Assembly: GCF_003351405.1 (NCBI RefSeq)
Contig: NZ_CP031240.1
Coordinates: 434,001-498,000, forward strand
From: Haemophilus haemolyticus
GTDB lineage: Bacteria; Pseudomonadota; Gammaproteobacteria; Enterobacterales; Pasteurellaceae
Length of the DNA: 64,000 bases
Direction of reading: 5' to 3'
This document shows, piece by piece, positions 10,038-19,771 of this stretch (position 1 is its first letter; every line of letters starts with the position of its first letter). A model generated the notes under the pieces. That model saw nothing but the letters and a program-made list of their open reading frames with translations, did no database searches and had not been told where the DNA came from. Both the position numbers and the translations under genes were made by a program.

Positions 10038-10451
10038 TTAAAAACTTAATTCTTTCTGTTCAGTGCTATCACATTGCTCACCGAGCTTACGCATAAATTG
10101 CACTTTATTTTGATGAATTTTTTCCACTAGATAGCCCTCTTTAGCCACATCAACGCCCTCTAAAACGCTGTAAATTTGCAAATTCTGATCCAGCAATAAC
10201 GCCAAGGCTTTATCTCTAGAAATCACTACGCCCACTAATTTTAAAGCGTTCAAAGGAATTTCAGCCGCTTGGCGATTTTCATCCGCTCCACATAGATTAT
10301 TAGGTACATCTGAGGAAATTATTTCTGTCTGCTCCATTACTGTTTGTGCGTTATCAAACTGAGAATGGGTACGCTGTGTTTTATCGAAAGGATCTTGTCC
10401 CCAACTACAATTCATAAAAAATAATGCAACTAGGAAAAACCAATACTTCAT
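10038..10451 (-). CDS. comD: competence protein ComD (PilP-like)
   Basis: The 137-residue protein has an N-terminal hydrophobic signal segment ending near a cysteine (FFMNC), so it may be a lipoprotein like PilP. A PilP-like beta domain follows, with the segment LKLVGVVISRDKALALL near the middle. PilP links the inner-membrane PilNO complex to the secretin. It overlaps comC by 4 bp (ATGA), which indicates translational coupling within comABCDEF. Confidence 0.9.
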   Translation of the reverse strand: MKYWFFLVALFFMNCSWGQDPFDKTQRTHSQFDNAQTVMEQTEIISSDVPNNLCGADENRQAAEIPLNALKLVGVVISRDKALALLLDQNLQIYSVLEGVDVAKEGYLVEKIHQNKVQFMRKLGEQCDSTEQKELSF

Positions 10452-10969
10452 TTTACCTCCTTATCTAGCTGAAAAATGATCTCGGTTTGCAATGGGCCGT
10501 CTTCGGGTTTCATAAATTGCAGCCGACTTACAGAAAGCTGTGACGTATTAGCTAAAAGTGCGGTTAAAAATGTCTTCGTTTTTTCAAAATGCCCAGTAAG
10601 CTGTAAATGCAAAATAGGCTGTTGCCCCATTTCCCAACGTAAATTCTGAGATAAACCGTTACGCGCAGCTAAACGTTGAATTTGTTTATTCAAAGGCATA
10701 ATTTGCGCAGCCAGTTCTGGAGAAAGTTTTCGGCTTTCCGATTGCTGCTGTAAAGAGGTTAAAATTTTCTGTTGATGCAACAATTCTGAACGTTTCTCCG
10801 CTAGCTCATTTTCGGTTTCATGGAAACGTGAGCTCCCCTCGATATAATCTAAAACAGGGCGAAAAATCACCGCGCTTAATAACAATAAAAAAGTTAAACC
10901 GTGCACATAAAAAGGCTGACTCAGCCATTTTCCAAAAGGACTAAAAGGATCGTTCAAAAAGGCTTTCAC
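10448..10969 (-). CDS. comC: competence protein ComC (PilO-like)
   Basis: The 173-residue protein has a short cytoplasmic N-terminus, one membrane helix (LTFLLLLSAVIF), a coiled-coil stretch and a small ferredoxin-like periplasmic domain, the PilO layout. It is expected to pair with ComB (PilN-like) in the inner-membrane alignment complex of the DNA uptake pilus. It overlaps comB and comD by 4 bp each. Sequence identity with PilO is low, so the assignment rests mainly on position and topology. Confidence 0.88.
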   Translation of the reverse strand: MKAFLNDPFSPFGKWLSQPFYVHGLTFLLLLSAVIFRPVLDYIEGSSRFHETENELAEKRSELLHQQKILTSLQQQSESRKLSPELAAQIMPLNKQIQRLAARNGLSQNLRWEMGQQPILHLQLTGHFEKTKTFLTALLANTSQLSVSRLQFMKPEDGPLQTEIIFQLDKEVK

Positions 10970-11475
10970 TTATCTTCTCCAACTTCTTCCACATCAAAGC
11001 GAAAAAACAATGTATGTTGCTCAGGCTGAACTTGACTTAATTTAACATTGGGGAAATGTTGCTTTAAAAATTGATGTACCGACTCAAATTCCATTTGATC
11101 TTGCGCTCGCCCCTCCAAACTTAAGTTATGACCATCTTGTTTAAATCGGTTCAATTCGCCTTTCTGAAGAGGCAATTCACTTAATTGCTGCAAACTATTT
11201 TGAACTTGCCCATTCGTGAGAGAGTGCAAAACTTCACCAACTTTCACCACACTGCGTAACTGATCAATTTGCGTGGTAGTTTTGTAAAGTTGCTGATTAA
11301 GTTGCTCAAAAGACTTTTGCTGCGCCTGCAAATTTTGTTTCTGTTGTTCAATCACATTGCTAAAAGCCAACATTAAATTAATAGCAAGCAAGATAAATAA
11401 AGCGATATAAAAAGCTAAACGACGCAAACGCTTTTGATGTTGATAAGTACGCCAAGGCAATAAATTCATCGACAT
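10966..11475 (-). CDS. comB: competence protein ComB (PilN-like)
   Basis: The 169-residue protein begins MSMNLLPWR. The NLLPWR motif is the PilN signature that docks onto PilM (ComA). One transmembrane helix follows at about residues 22-42 (LAFYIALFILLAINLML), then a coiled coil and a small periplasmic domain. It starts directly after the comA stop codon and overlaps comC by 4 bp. Confidence 0.92.
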   Translation of the reverse strand: MSMNLLPWRTYQHQKRLRRLAFYIALFILLAINLMLAFSNVIEQQKQNLQAQQKSFEQLNQQLYKTTTQIDQLRSVVKVGEVLHSLTNGQVQNSLQQLSELPLQKGELNRFKQDGHNLSLEGRAQDQMEFESVHQFLKQHFPNVKLSQVQPEQHTLFFRFDVEEVGEDK

Positions 11476-12273
11476 TTAACTACTCACTTTTTGTTGATAT
11501 AAATCTTTTTTCCATAGCGCGTTGCCAAGCGCAATAAAAGGGAGTTCTGTTTCTACTCGCTTCCAGTTTTCGGGTAATGGCGTATAACTTGAAGGAATTT
11601 GATACACAAAAACTTGTTCAAGTTGCCCTTCAAAACGTTCGGTAAATTGCTCATAAAGCGCGGTCAAATTTTCGTGAGATTGTAAAATTTGCGATTGCTG
11701 AGATCTTTCACAAATCGCAAAGCAATAGTCATCTTCTTGAAATAAAAATAAGGTATTTTCTGACCACGCTTGTTCATTCAACAAATATTGAAATGCACGC
11801 AAGATGGTATGAGGAACAACATCTAACACATTAATTTTAAATGGTTGAAAATCTTGCAAATAAGTTTGAGCACTCGCCTCTCGAATTGCTGTAATCTCTA
11901 AACGAAAACCTTGCTTTAACGGAGTAGAAATATAATCAAACCACAATTCCTCTAAAGGAATGGGTAACTCTTTCTCAATCACAAATTTACATTGTTGATG
12001 ACATTCTTGCGCATTTAATATTTGCGGCAACATTAATACTTTCGACCAAGTCAAGTGAGCCGAAATACTTGCCACAAACTGCAAAGAAAAGGTTTTCCCT
12101 TTAGATTGGGTTTTTAAATGTCGCAAAAAACGATTTTTTAAATCACTATCATTGATAGAGGCTTGATAACATCGTGGCTGTTCAAGTTCATCAAACCACA
12201 CTAAATCAAAATCACCTTGCTTACGGTGAATACCAATTTGTAAAGTGCGGTGATTTTTCAGGGAGAATTGCAT
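11476..12273 (-). CDS. comA: competence protein ComA (PilM-like)
   Basis: The 265-residue protein is cytoplasmic with no signal or membrane segments. It is the first gene of the comA-F operon and corresponds to PilM, an actin-like ATPase that binds the N-terminus of PilN. The actin-like phosphate loops are poorly preserved, so ATP binding cannot be judged from sequence alone. A Sxy/CRP-S palindrome lies about 92 bp upstream of its ATG, matching known competence control of this operon. Confidence 0.93.
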   Translation of the reverse strand: MQFSLKNHRTLQIGIHRKQGDFDLVWFDELEQPRCYQASINDSDLKNRFLRHLKTQSKGKTFSLQFVASISAHLTWSKVLMLPQILNAQECHQQCKFVIEKELPIPLEELWFDYISTPLKQGFRLEITAIREASAQTYLQDFQPFKINVLDVVPHTILRAFQYLLNEQAWSENTLFLFQEDDYCFAICERSQQSQILQSHENLTALYEQFTERFEGQLEQVFVYQIPSSYTPLPENWKRVETELPFIALGNALWKKDLYQQKVSS

Positions 12274-12339
12274 ATTCTTTCCTATTCTTTAAAGGCTGAA
12301 TCTTTTATACTTAGCAGCCAAATCATAGGTCTCTTGACA

Positions 12340-12386
12340 AGAATATTCATTAACGAAGCGAGAATTTTACGATGCGGATCGCAAAA
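12340..12386 (-). promoter_or_regulatory. CRP-S (CRE) competence site and putative comA promoter
   Basis: The 22-bp near-palindrome at 12365-12386 reads, on the minus strand, TTTTGCGAT then CCGC then ATCGTAAAA. It has the GCGA-N6-TCG(C/T) core of H. influenzae competence regulatory elements (CRE), which need CRP-cAMP plus Sxy. A -10-like TATTCT lies at 12340-12345, so the CRE centre would be about 41 bp upstream of transcription start, a class II position. The CRE also covers the mrcA start codon at 12372 on the other strand. Confidence 0.85.
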
Positions 12387-14972
12387 TTAATATTTAGTAC
12401 CCTATTAACTTTATGTATTTTAGGTTTAGTCGCAGGCGGAATGCTGTATTTCCACCTAAAATCAGAATTGCCCTCAGTAGAAGCATTAAAAACCGTTGAA
12501 TTACAACAGCCAATGCAGATTTATACGGCTGACGGTAAATTAATTGGTGAAGTGGGTGAGCAACGACGTATTCCAGTGAAATTATCTGAAGTACCACAAC
12601 GCTTAATTGATGCATTTTTAGCGACAGAAGATAGCCGCTTTTACGATCATCACGGATTAGACCCTATCGGTATTGCACGCGCGTTATTTGTTGCAGTGAA
12701 TAATGGTGGCGCATCACAAGGTGCAAGTACGATCACCCAACAATTAGCACGTAACTTTTTCTTAACCCCAGAAAAAACCATTATTCGTAAAGCTCGTGAA
12801 GCCGTACTTGCCGTAGAAATTGAAAATACCCTCACTAAACAAGAAATCTTAGAGCTTTATTTAAACAAAATCTTTTTAGGCTATCGTTCTTATGGTGTTG
12901 CGGCGGCTGCACAAACCTATTTCGGTAAATCATTAAATGAATTAACGTTATCGGAAATGGCCATTATCGCAGGTTTACCAAAAGCACCTTCAACCATGAA
13001 CCCGCTTTATTCTTTAAAACGTTCAGAAGAACGCCGCAATGTGGTGTTAAGCCGAATGTTGGATGAAAAATACATCAGCAAAGAAGAATATGATGCTGCA
13101 TTAAAAGAGCCGATCGTTGCCAGTTATCATGGCGCAAAATTTGAATTTCGTGCAGATTATGTCACTGAAATGGTTCGCCAAGAAATGGTTCGCCGTTTTG
13201 GTGAAGAAAACGCCTACACCAGTGGTTATAAAGTATTTACCACTGTGCTTTCAAAAGACCAAGCTGAAGCCCAAAAAGCTGTGCGTAATAACTTGATTGA
13301 CTATGATATGCGTCACGGTTATCGCGGTGGTGCGCCTTTATGGCAAAAAAGTGAAGCAGCTTGGGATAATGATCGCATTGTCGGTTTTCTACGCAAACTG
13401 CCAGATTCTGAGCCATTTATTCCCGCAGCCGTGGTTGGAATAACAAAAGGTGGTGCGGATCTATTATTAGCATCAGGTGAAAAAATGACGCTATCCACTA
13501 ATGCAATGCGTTGGACTGGCAGAAGCAATCCTGTAAAAGTAGGTGAACAAATTTGGATTCGTCAACGTACTAATGGTGAATGGCAATTAGGGCAAATTCC
13601 AGCAGCTAACTCTGCGTTGGTATCTCTTAACTCAGATAATGGCGCGATTGAAGCCATTGTTGGTGGCTTTAGCTATGAACAAAGTAAGTTCAACCGAGCA
13701 ACACAATCCTTAGTTCAAGTGGGTTCTTCTATTAAACCATTTATTTACGCAGCAGCATTAGAAAAAGGTTTAACACTTTCTAGCGTATTACAAGACAGCC
13801 CAATTTCTATTCAAAAACCAGGACAAAATTTGTGGCAACCAAAAAACTCACCTGATCGTTATGATGGTCCAATGCGTTTACGCGTAGGACTAGGTCAATC
13901 TAAAAATATGATTGCTATTCGTGCTATCCAAACGGCAGGTATTGATTTCACAGCAGAGTTTTTACAACGTTTTGGCTTTAAACGTGATCAATATTTTGCA
14001 AGTGAGGCCTTAGCACTTGGCGCAGCATCATTCACACCATTAGAAATGGCTAGAGCTTATGCGGTGTTTGATAATGGCGGTTTCCTCATTGAACCTTATA
14101 TCATTGAAAAAATTCAAGATAACTCGGGTAAAGACCTATTTATTGCAAACCCTAAAATTGCTTGTATTGAGTGTAATGATCTCCCTGTGGTTTATGGCGA
14201 AACGAAAGACAAAATCAACGGCTTTGCGAATATTCCTTTAGGCGAAAATGCCTTAAAACCATCAGATAACAGTACAAACGGTGAAGAAGTTGATCAACAA
14301 CCTGAAACTGTGCCTGAACTGCCAGAATTACAGTCAAATGTCACCGTACTTAAGGAAGATGCAATTGATTTAATGGCCTCAGCAAAAAATGCTTCGTCGA
14401 AAATAGAATATGCGCCACGCGTCATTAGTGGCGAACTTGCCTTTCTCATTCGTAGCGCCTTAAATACGGCTATTTATGGAGAACAAGGTTTAGACTGGAA
14501 AGGGACTAGCTGGCGTATTGCGCAAACTATTAAACGTAGCGATATAGGCGGAAAAACAGGTACGACCAACAGTTCAAAAGTGGCTTGGTATGCAGGATTT
14601 GGTGCAAACTTAGTCACTACAACTTATGTCGGATTTGACGACAACAAACGTGTACTCGGGCGCGGAGAAGCGGGTGCGAAAACAGCAATGCCAGCTTGGA
14701 TCGCTTACATGAAAACTGCATTGAGCGATAAACCTGAACGTAAATTGCCATTACCACCGAAAATTATGGAAAAAAGTATTGATACGATGACTGGATTGCT
14801 TTCTCCAGATGGTGGACGTAAAGAATACTTTATTGTAGGTACTGAACCGACACGTACCTATCTTTCGGAAATGCAAGAGCGTGGTTATTATGTTCCTACA
14901 GAGTTACAGCAACGCTTAAATAATGAAGGCAATACGCCAACGCCAGCTGCACAACCAGAAGAACTCTTCTAA
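12372..14972 (+). CDS. mrcA: penicillin-binding protein 1A
   Basis: This 866-residue bifunctional peptidoglycan synthase (also called ponA) has an N-terminal membrane anchor, a GT51 glycosyltransferase domain with EDSRFYDHHG and QGASTITQQLARN, an OB-like insert, and a transpeptidase domain with the SxxK serine (GSSIKPF), an SKN motif (QSKNM) and KTGT (GGKTGTTNSS). It polymerises lipid II and cross-links strands in the periplasm. It is divergent from comA; a competence site covers its start codon, so activation of comA could affect mrcA expression. Confidence 0.96.
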   Translation: MRIAKLIFSTLLTLCILGLVAGGMLYFHLKSELPSVEALKTVELQQPMQIYTADGKLIGEVGEQRRIPVKLSEVPQRLIDAFLATEDSRFYDHHGLDPIGIARALFVAVNNGGASQGASTITQQLARNFFLTPEKTIIRKAREAVLAVEIENTLTKQEILELYLNKIFLGYRSYGVAAAAQTYFGKSLNELTLSEMAIIAGLPKAPSTMNPLYSLKRSEERRNVVLSRMLDEKYISKEEYDAALKEPIVASYHGAKFEFRADYVTEMVRQEMVRRFGEENAYTSGYKVFTTVLSKDQAEAQKAVRNNLIDYDMRHGYRGGAPLWQKSEAAWDNDRIVGFLRKLPDSEPFIPAAVVGITKGGADLLLASGEKMTLSTNAMRWTGRSNPVKVGEQIWIRQRTNGEWQLGQIPAANSALVSLNSDNGAIEAIVGGFSYEQSKFNRATQSLVQVGSSIKPFIYAAALEKGLTLSSVLQDSPISIQKPGQNLWQPKNSPDRYDGPMRLRVGLGQSKNMIAIRAIQTAGIDFTAEFLQRFGFKRDQYFASEALALGAASFTPLEMARAYAVFDNGGFLIEPYIIEKIQDNSGKDLFIANPKIACIECNDLPVVYGETKDKINGFANIPLGENALKPSDNSTNGEEVDQQPETVPELPELQSNVTVLKEDAIDLMASAKNASSKIEYAPRVISGELAFLIRSALNTAIYGEQGLDWKGTSWRIAQTIKRSDIGGKTGTTNSSKVAWYAGFGANLVTTTYVGFDDNKRVLGRGEAGAKTAMPAWIAYMKTALSDKPERKLPLPPKIMEKSIDTMTGLLSPDGGRKEYFIVGTEPTRTYLSEMQERGYYVPTELQQRLNNEGNTPTPAAQPEELF

Positions 14973-14998
14973 AAATGACCGCACTTTAGTGCACAATC

Positions 14999-15020
14999 AG
15001 GCGAGTCAATTGGCTCGCCT
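14999..15020 (+). terminator. probable terminator of mrcA
   Basis: The stem AGGCGAG/CTCGCCT lies 27 bp past the stop codon. The T-run is poor. A single uptake signal (CCGCACTTT) lies just before it. Confidence 0.5.
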
Positions 15021-15044
15021 TCGTTATTAAACAAAGGATATATT

Positions 15045-15890
15045 ATGCTGAGTTATCGTCACTCATTCCATGCGGGCAATCATGCTGATGTCTTGAAACA
15101 TATCGTCTTAATGCTCATTTTAGAAAATCTTAAACTCAAAGAAAAAGGCTTTTTTTATTTAGATACGCACTCTGGTGTAGGTCGTTATCGTTTATTCTCA
15201 AACGAATCAGAAAAAACAGGGGAATATAAAGAAGGTATTGGACGCTTGTGGGATCAAACAAACTTACCCGAAGATGTTGCACGTTATGTAAAAATGATCA
15301 AAAAACTCAATTATGGTGGCAAAGAACTACGTTATTATGCTGGCTCCCCGTTAATTGCCGCGGAATTATTGCGCCCACAAGATCGTGCACTATTGACTGA
15401 GCTTCATCCTAGCGATTATCCAATCCTTCGCAATAATTTTAGCAACTACAAAAATGTCACTGTAAAATGTGACAATGGCTTTCAACAAGTCAAAGCAACA
15501 CTACCACCAAAAGAACGCCGTGGCTTGGTGCTAATCGATCCGCCTTATGAATTAAAAGAAGATTATGATCTCGTCGTCAAAGCCATTGAAGAAGGTTATA
15601 AACGTTTTGCCACTGGTACCTACGCGATTTGGTATCCTGTTGTATTACGCCAACAAACTAAACGTATTTTTAAGGGATTAGAAGCAACGGGGATTAGAAA
15701 AATTCTAAAAATTGAGCTCGCAGTTCGCCCTGATAGCGATCAACGAGGTATGACGGCAAGCGGTATGGTAGTAATTAACCCACCTTGGACATTAGAAACC
15801 CAAATGAAAGAAATTTTGCCTTATCTCACAAAAACATTAGTTCCAGAAGGTACAGGAAGCTGGACTGTCGAATGGATTACTCCAGAATAA
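15045..15890 (+). CDS. rlmJ: 23S rRNA (adenine2030-N6)-methyltransferase
   Basis: The 281-residue protein begins MLSYRHSFHAGNHADVLKH, the RlmJ (YhiR) signature, and carries the catalytic DPPY motif (LIDPPYE) of N6-adenine methyltransferases near residue 165. RlmJ methylates A2030 of 23S rRNA. The same gene was described in H. influenzae near the com region, and its E. coli homologue has been linked to use of DNA as a nutrient. The start is supported by an AAAGGA Shine-Dalgarno. Confidence 0.95.
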   Translation: MLSYRHSFHAGNHADVLKHIVLMLILENLKLKEKGFFYLDTHSGVGRYRLFSNESEKTGEYKEGIGRLWDQTNLPEDVARYVKMIKKLNYGGKELRYYAGSPLIAAELLRPQDRALLTELHPSDYPILRNNFSNYKNVTVKCDNGFQQVKATLPPKERRGLVLIDPPYELKEDYDLVVKAIEEGYKRFATGTYAIWYPVVLRQQTKRIFKGLEATGIRKILKIELAVRPDSDQRGMTASGMVVINPPWTLETQMKEILPYLTKTLVPEGTGSWTVEWITPE

Positions 15891-15917
15891 CCGTCTCTTC
15901 CCATTCTAAACCGCACT

Positions 15918-15957
15918 AAATTTCACCGCACTTTACTTCAAAAGTGCGGTGAAATTT
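15918..15957 (+). terminator. inverted uptake-signal terminator after rlmJ
   Basis: A 17-bp perfect inverted repeat (AAATTTCACCGCACTTT and complement) with a 6-base loop ends in a T-run. Both arms contain uptake signals. It lies 28 bp after the rlmJ stop. Confidence 0.85.
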
Positions 15958-16058
15958 TCTGAGATTTTAAATCCCCCAAATCATTAACCACACTGTTCCC
16001 AAAAGCCCATTTTTTCGCTAGAATGCACGCAATTTTTGACTTAATAAAGGATAACATT

Positions 16059-16388
16059 ATGTTTGGAAAAGGCGGTTTAGGCGGCTTAATGAAACAAGCC
16101 CAACAAATGCAAGAAAAAATGCAAAAAATGCAGGAAGAAATCGCGCAACTAGAAGTAACGGGTGAATCTGGTGCAGGTTTAGTGAAAATCACAATTAATG
16201 GTGCACACAACTGCCGTCGCATTAACATTGATCCGTCTTTAATGGAAGACGATAAAGAAATGTTAGAAGATTTAATCGCGGCCGCTTTTAACGATGCGGT
16301 ACGTCGTGCAGAAGAATTACAAAAAGAAAAAATGGCATCGGTTACTGCTGGAATGCCATTACCTCCAGGAATGAAGTTTCCGTTTTAA
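16059..16388 (+). CDS. ybaB: YbaB/EbfC nucleoid-associated protein
   Basis: The start chosen is the ATG at 16059, which follows an AAAGGA Shine-Dalgarno and gives [15 protein letters not shown], the usual YbaB N-terminus; an upstream in-frame ATG lacks such support. The 109-residue protein forms a dimeric 'tweezer' DNA-binding fold. The H. influenzae YbaB structure is known. It lies directly before recR, the conserved (dnaX)-ybaB-recR arrangement, although dnaX is not here. Confidence 0.95.
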   Translation: MFGKGGLGGLMKQAQQMQEKMQKMQEEIAQLEVTGESGAGLVKITINGAHNCRRINIDPSLMEDDKEMLEDLIAAAFNDAVRRAEELQKEKMASVTAGMPLPPGMKFPF

Positions 16389-16450
16389 TTATTAGGCGCG
16401 TGAAGATAAGATTCACGCGTCATCTCTCATTTGCCTCTCATTAAATCACT

Positions 16451-17053
16451 ATGCAAAGCAGTCCACTTTTAGAACACCTTATTGAAAACTTACGTTGTCT
16501 TCCAGGCGTAGGGCCTAAATCTGCGCAACGTATGGCTTATCATCTTTTACAACGTAATCGTAGCGGTGGAATGAATTTAGCTCGAGCACTCACAGAAGCC
16601 ATGTCTAAAATTGGCCATTGTTCACAATGTCGAGACTTTACGGAAGAAGATACTTGCAACATTTGCAATAATCCACGTCGTCAAAATTCAGGTTTGCTTT
16701 GTGTCGTTGAAATGCCAGCAGATATTCAGGCGATTGAGCAAACGGGACAATTTTCAGGACGTTATTTTGTCTTAATGGGGCACTTATCACCACTTGATGG
16801 TATTGGTCCTCGCGAAATTGGCTTAGATTTACTGCAAAAACGTTTAGTAGAAGAATCTTTCCACGAGGTGATTCTTGCAACAAACCCAACAGTGGAAGGC
16901 GATGCAACAGCAAACTACATCGCTGAAATATGCCGCCAACATAATATCAAAGTGAGTCGTATCGCTCATGGCATTCCTGTCGGTGGTGAACTGGAAACTG
17001 TGGACGGCACAACGCTTACTCACTCTTTTCTAGGCCGTCGTCAAATCGACTAA
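16451..17053 (+). CDS. recR: recombination mediator RecR
   Basis: The 200-residue protein contains the helix-hairpin-helix segment [13 protein letters not shown], a C4 zinc finger (CSQC and CNIC) and a Toprim domain, in the RecR order. Together with RecO and RecF it loads RecA at gaps. It follows ybaB and precedes topB with 15 bp between, so the three probably form one transcript. Confidence 0.97.
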   Translation: MQSSPLLEHLIENLRCLPGVGPKSAQRMAYHLLQRNRSGGMNLARALTEAMSKIGHCSQCRDFTEEDTCNICNNPRRQNSGLLCVVEMPADIQAIEQTGQFSGRYFVLMGHLSPLDGIGPREIGLDLLQKRLVEESFHEVILATNPTVEGDATANYIAEICRQHNIKVSRIAHGIPVGGELETVDGTTLTHSFLGRRQID

Positions 17054-17068
17054 TCTTCTCATACCATT

Positions 17069-19024
17069 ATGCGTTTATTTATCGCCGAAAAACCAAGCTT
17101 AGCTCGCGCTATTGCTGATGTGCTCCCCAAACCCCATCAACGCGGGGAGGGTTTTATTAAATGTGGCGATAATGATGTGGTAACTTGGTGTGTAGGGCAT
17201 TTGCTCGAGCAAGCTGAACCCGATGCCTATGATCCTAAATTCAAACAATGGCGTTTAGAACATCTCCCTATCATTCCTGAAAAATGGCAACTTTTACCAA
17301 GAAAAGAAGTGAAAAAACAACTTTCTGTGGTAGAAAAACTAATCCATCAAGCTGATACACTTGTTAATGCAGGAGACCCTGATAGAGAAGGACAATTACT
17401 TGTAGATGAAGTGTTCAGTTATGCCAATTTATCTGCCGAAAAACGCGATAAAATTTTACGCTGCTTGATTAGCGACCTGAATCCAAGTGCGGTAGAAAAA
17501 GCGGTTAAAAAATTACAACCCAACCGTAACTTTATTCCTCTTGCCACATCTGCACTCGCACGAGCCCGCGCCGATTGGCTTTATGGCATTAATATGACTA
17601 GAGCCTATACCATTCGAGGCAGACAAACTGGCTATGATGGCGTGCTTTCGGTTGGCCGGGTGCAAACCCCCGTGCTAGGTTTAATTGTACGTCGAGATTT
17701 AGAAATTGAACATTTCCAACCCAAAGATTTCTTTGAAGTACAGGCTTGGATTAGTCCAGAGAATAAAGAGGAAAAAACTCAGGAGAACTCAACCGCACTT
17801 TTCAGTGCCTTATGGCAACCTAGCAAAGCTTGTGAAGATTATCAAGATGATGATGGCAGAGTGCTTTCTAAAGGCTTAGCAGAAAACGTTGTAAAACGTA
17901 TTACAAATCAACCTGCAGAAGTAACCGAATACAAAGACGTTCGTGAAAAAGAAACGGCGCCCTTGCCTTATTCCCTTTCTGCGTTACAAATTGATGCAGC
18001 AAAACGATTCGGCATGTCCGCTCAAGTCGTATTAGATACGTGCCAACGCCTATATGAAACTCATCGTTTGATTACTTATCCGCGTTCTGATTGTCGCTAT
18101 TTGCCCGAAGAGCATTTTGCCGAACGACACAATGTACTAAATGCAATTTCAACCCATTGTGAAGCTTATCAACGCTTACCAAATGTCATTTCAACTGAAC
18201 AAAGAAATCGCTGTTGGAATGATAAAAAAGTAGAAGCTCACCATGCAATCATTCCAACAGCCAAAAATCGTCCAGTAAATCTAACACAAGAAGAACGTAA
18301 TATTTACAGCCTTATCGCTCGCCAATATTTAATGCAATTTTGTCCTGACGCAGAATATCGTAAAAGCAAAATCACATTAAACATTGCCGGCGGTACTTTT
18401 ATAGCTCAAGCGCGAAATTTACAAACTGCCGGGTGGAAAGAATTGTTAGGCAAAGAAGACGATACAGAAAATCAAGAACCCCTATTACCAATAGTAAAGA
18501 AAGGTCAAATTTTGCATTGTGAACGCGGAGAAGTCATAAGTAAAAAAACTCAGCCGCCAAAGCCTTTCACAGATGCAACCTTGCTTTCAGCAATGACGGG
18601 CATTGCACGATTTGTACAGAATAAAGAACTCAAAAAAATCCTGCGAGAAACGGATGGATTGGGTACAGAGGCTACTCGCGCAGGCATCATTGAATTACTT
18701 TTTAAACGCGGTTTTTTAACGAAAAAAGGGCGAAATATTCACAGTACAGAAACTGGAAGAATTTTAATTCAGGCATTACCAGATATTGCCACCCAACCAG
18801 ATATGACGGCTCATTGGGAATCGCAACTCACAGACATTAGTCAAAAACAAGCAACCTATCAACAATTTATGCATAACTTGAATCAAATGTTGCCTGATTT
18901 AGTCCGTTTTGTAGATCTTAATGAATTAAGACAATTAAGCCGCATTAAAATGATTAAATCCGATAGAATGAAACCTAAAAGTGCGGTAAAAAAATCGAGT
19001 AAATCAAGCGGTGAAACTGATTAA
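17069..19024 (+). CDS. topB: DNA topoisomerase III
   Basis: This 651-residue type IA topoisomerase has an N-terminal Toprim domain ([15 protein letters not shown] and [13 protein letters not shown]) and the active-site tyrosine in LITYPRSD around residue 328. TopB decatenates replication and recombination intermediates. Its length is normal. It contains two uptake signals inside the coding sequence. It follows recR by 15 bp. Confidence 0.96.
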   Translation: MRLFIAEKPSLARAIADVLPKPHQRGEGFIKCGDNDVVTWCVGHLLEQAEPDAYDPKFKQWRLEHLPIIPEKWQLLPRKEVKKQLSVVEKLIHQADTLVNAGDPDREGQLLVDEVFSYANLSAEKRDKILRCLISDLNPSAVEKAVKKLQPNRNFIPLATSALARARADWLYGINMTRAYTIRGRQTGYDGVLSVGRVQTPVLGLIVRRDLEIEHFQPKDFFEVQAWISPENKEEKTQENSTALFSALWQPSKACEDYQDDDGRVLSKGLAENVVKRITNQPAEVTEYKDVREKETAPLPYSLSALQIDAAKRFGMSAQVVLDTCQRLYETHRLITYPRSDCRYLPEEHFAERHNVLNAISTHCEAYQRLPNVISTEQRNRCWNDKKVEAHHAIIPTAKNRPVNLTQEERNIYSLIARQYLMQFCPDAEYRKSKITLNIAGGTFIAQARNLQTAGWKELLGKEDDTENQEPLLPIVKKGQILHCERGEVISKKTQPPKPFTDATLLSAMTGIARFVQNKELKKILRETDGLGTEATRAGIIELLFKRGFLTKKGRNIHSTETGRILIQALPDIATQPDMTAHWESQLTDISQKQATYQQFMHNLNQMLPDLVRFVDLNELRQLSRIKMIKSDRMKPKSAVKKSSKSSGETD

Positions 19025-19132
19025 AGTTAAACCAATTAATATTTTTTTTATGCAAAGCACTTGCGAGAAAATTGAATTTTCTATAACATTCACGACCAGT
19101 TTTCTTGCAAAATTGCAAATTAGAGAGAAAAA

Positions 19133-19474
19133 ATGTATCAAGTTCTTTTATTTATTTATGTTGTTGTCGCGATTGCCTTGATCGGGTTTATTCTCGTTCA
19201 ACAAGGTAAAGGGGCGAACGCGGGTGCATCTTTTGGTGGTGGCGCATCAGGTACAATGTTTGGCTCTGCTGGTGCAGGTAACTTTTTAACACGTACCAGT
19301 GCGATTTTAGCAACCGCATTTTTTGTTATTGCTCTTGTTTTAGGTAACATGAATTCACATAAAGGCAATATTCAAAAAGGTGCTTTTGACGATTTATCAC
19401 AAGCTGCAGAGCAAGTTCAGCAACAACAAGCAGCTCCAGCGAAAGAAAATAAAAATAGCGACATCCCACAATAA
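19133..19474 (+). CDS. secG: protein translocase subunit SecG
   Basis: The 113-residue protein has two membrane helices separated by the conserved glycine-rich loop (LVQQGKGANAGASFGGG), and a polar Gln-rich tail. SecG assists SecYE/SecA translocation in the inner membrane. It is followed 24 bp later by tRNA-Leu(GAG), the same secG-leuU pairing seen in E. coli. An AGAGAGAAAAA sequence precedes the ATG. Confidence 0.96.
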   Translation: MYQVLLFIYVVVAIALIGFILVQQGKGANAGASFGGGASGTMFGSAGAGNFLTRTSAILATAFFVIALVLGNMNSHKGNIQKGAFDDLSQAAEQVQQQQAAPAKENKNSDIPQ

Positions 19475-19498
19475 AATAGGATTAGCATAAAAATTAAC

Positions 19499-19584
19499 GC
19501 TCTGGTGGTGGAATTGGTAGACACGCTATCTTGAGGGGGTAGTGACCACAGGTCGTGCGAGTTCAAGTCTCGCCCAGAGCACCA
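19499..19584 (+). tRNA. tRNA-Leu(GAG)
   Basis: The 86-nt sequence folds as a class II tRNA with acceptor GCTCTGG/CCAGAGC, an encoded CCA, a long variable arm, and an anticodon loop TTGAGGG giving anticodon GAG. Its 3' end is the island attachment site, and it remains intact because the left repeat restores the sequence. Confidence 0.96.
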
Positions 19585-19633
19585 TTTGACTAAACAAAGC
19601 CCTGCGAAACTAATCGCAGGGTTTTGTTTTATC
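19568..19633 (+). repeat. attL of the island
   Basis: This 66-bp sequence begins in the tRNA-Leu T-stem (TCTCGCCCAG) and runs through the CCA end and the downstream hairpin. It recurs in the same orientation at 34993-35057 with a one-base deletion and a few substitutions. The longest identical block begins GCACCATTTGACTAAACAAAG. These repeats bound the mobile element. Confidence 0.93.
19600..19630 (+). terminator. terminator of secG-tRNA-Leu inside attL
   Basis: CCCTGCGA/TCGCAGGG form an 8-bp stem followed by GTTTTGTTTT. It is part of the duplicated attachment sequence, so the host gene keeps a terminator after integration. Confidence 0.8.
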
Positions 19634-19672
19634 CAGGTTTCACAAGGGTTTATAGCACTTTCACCCCTCATA

Positions 19673-19702
19673 TCTAATCGTCTCTAATTGTCTTTAATCG
19701 CA
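19673..19702 (+). repeat. three 10-bp direct repeats near attL
   Basis: TCTAATCGTC, TCTAATTGTC and TTTAATCGCA lie head to tail. A 10-bp period puts copies on the same face of DNA, as for recombination-directionality or AlpA-type proteins. Function is inferred only from position next to attL. Confidence 0.5.
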
Positions 19703-19708
19703 AATTTT

Positions 19709-19731
19709 AGTAACCAAAATAGTAACCAAAA
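19709..19731 (+). repeat. putative integrase arm site, left copy
   Basis: The unit AGTAACCAAAA occurs twice (the second copy after a T). The identical 23-bp block recurs in the same orientation at 34914-34936 near attR. Paired direct repeats at both ends, offset from the core, are what arm-type sites of a tyrosine recombinase look like. Confidence 0.6.
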
Positions 19732-19771
19732 CTTATAATGGTTACTAAAACCTTATCAGTGAAATTACAAG

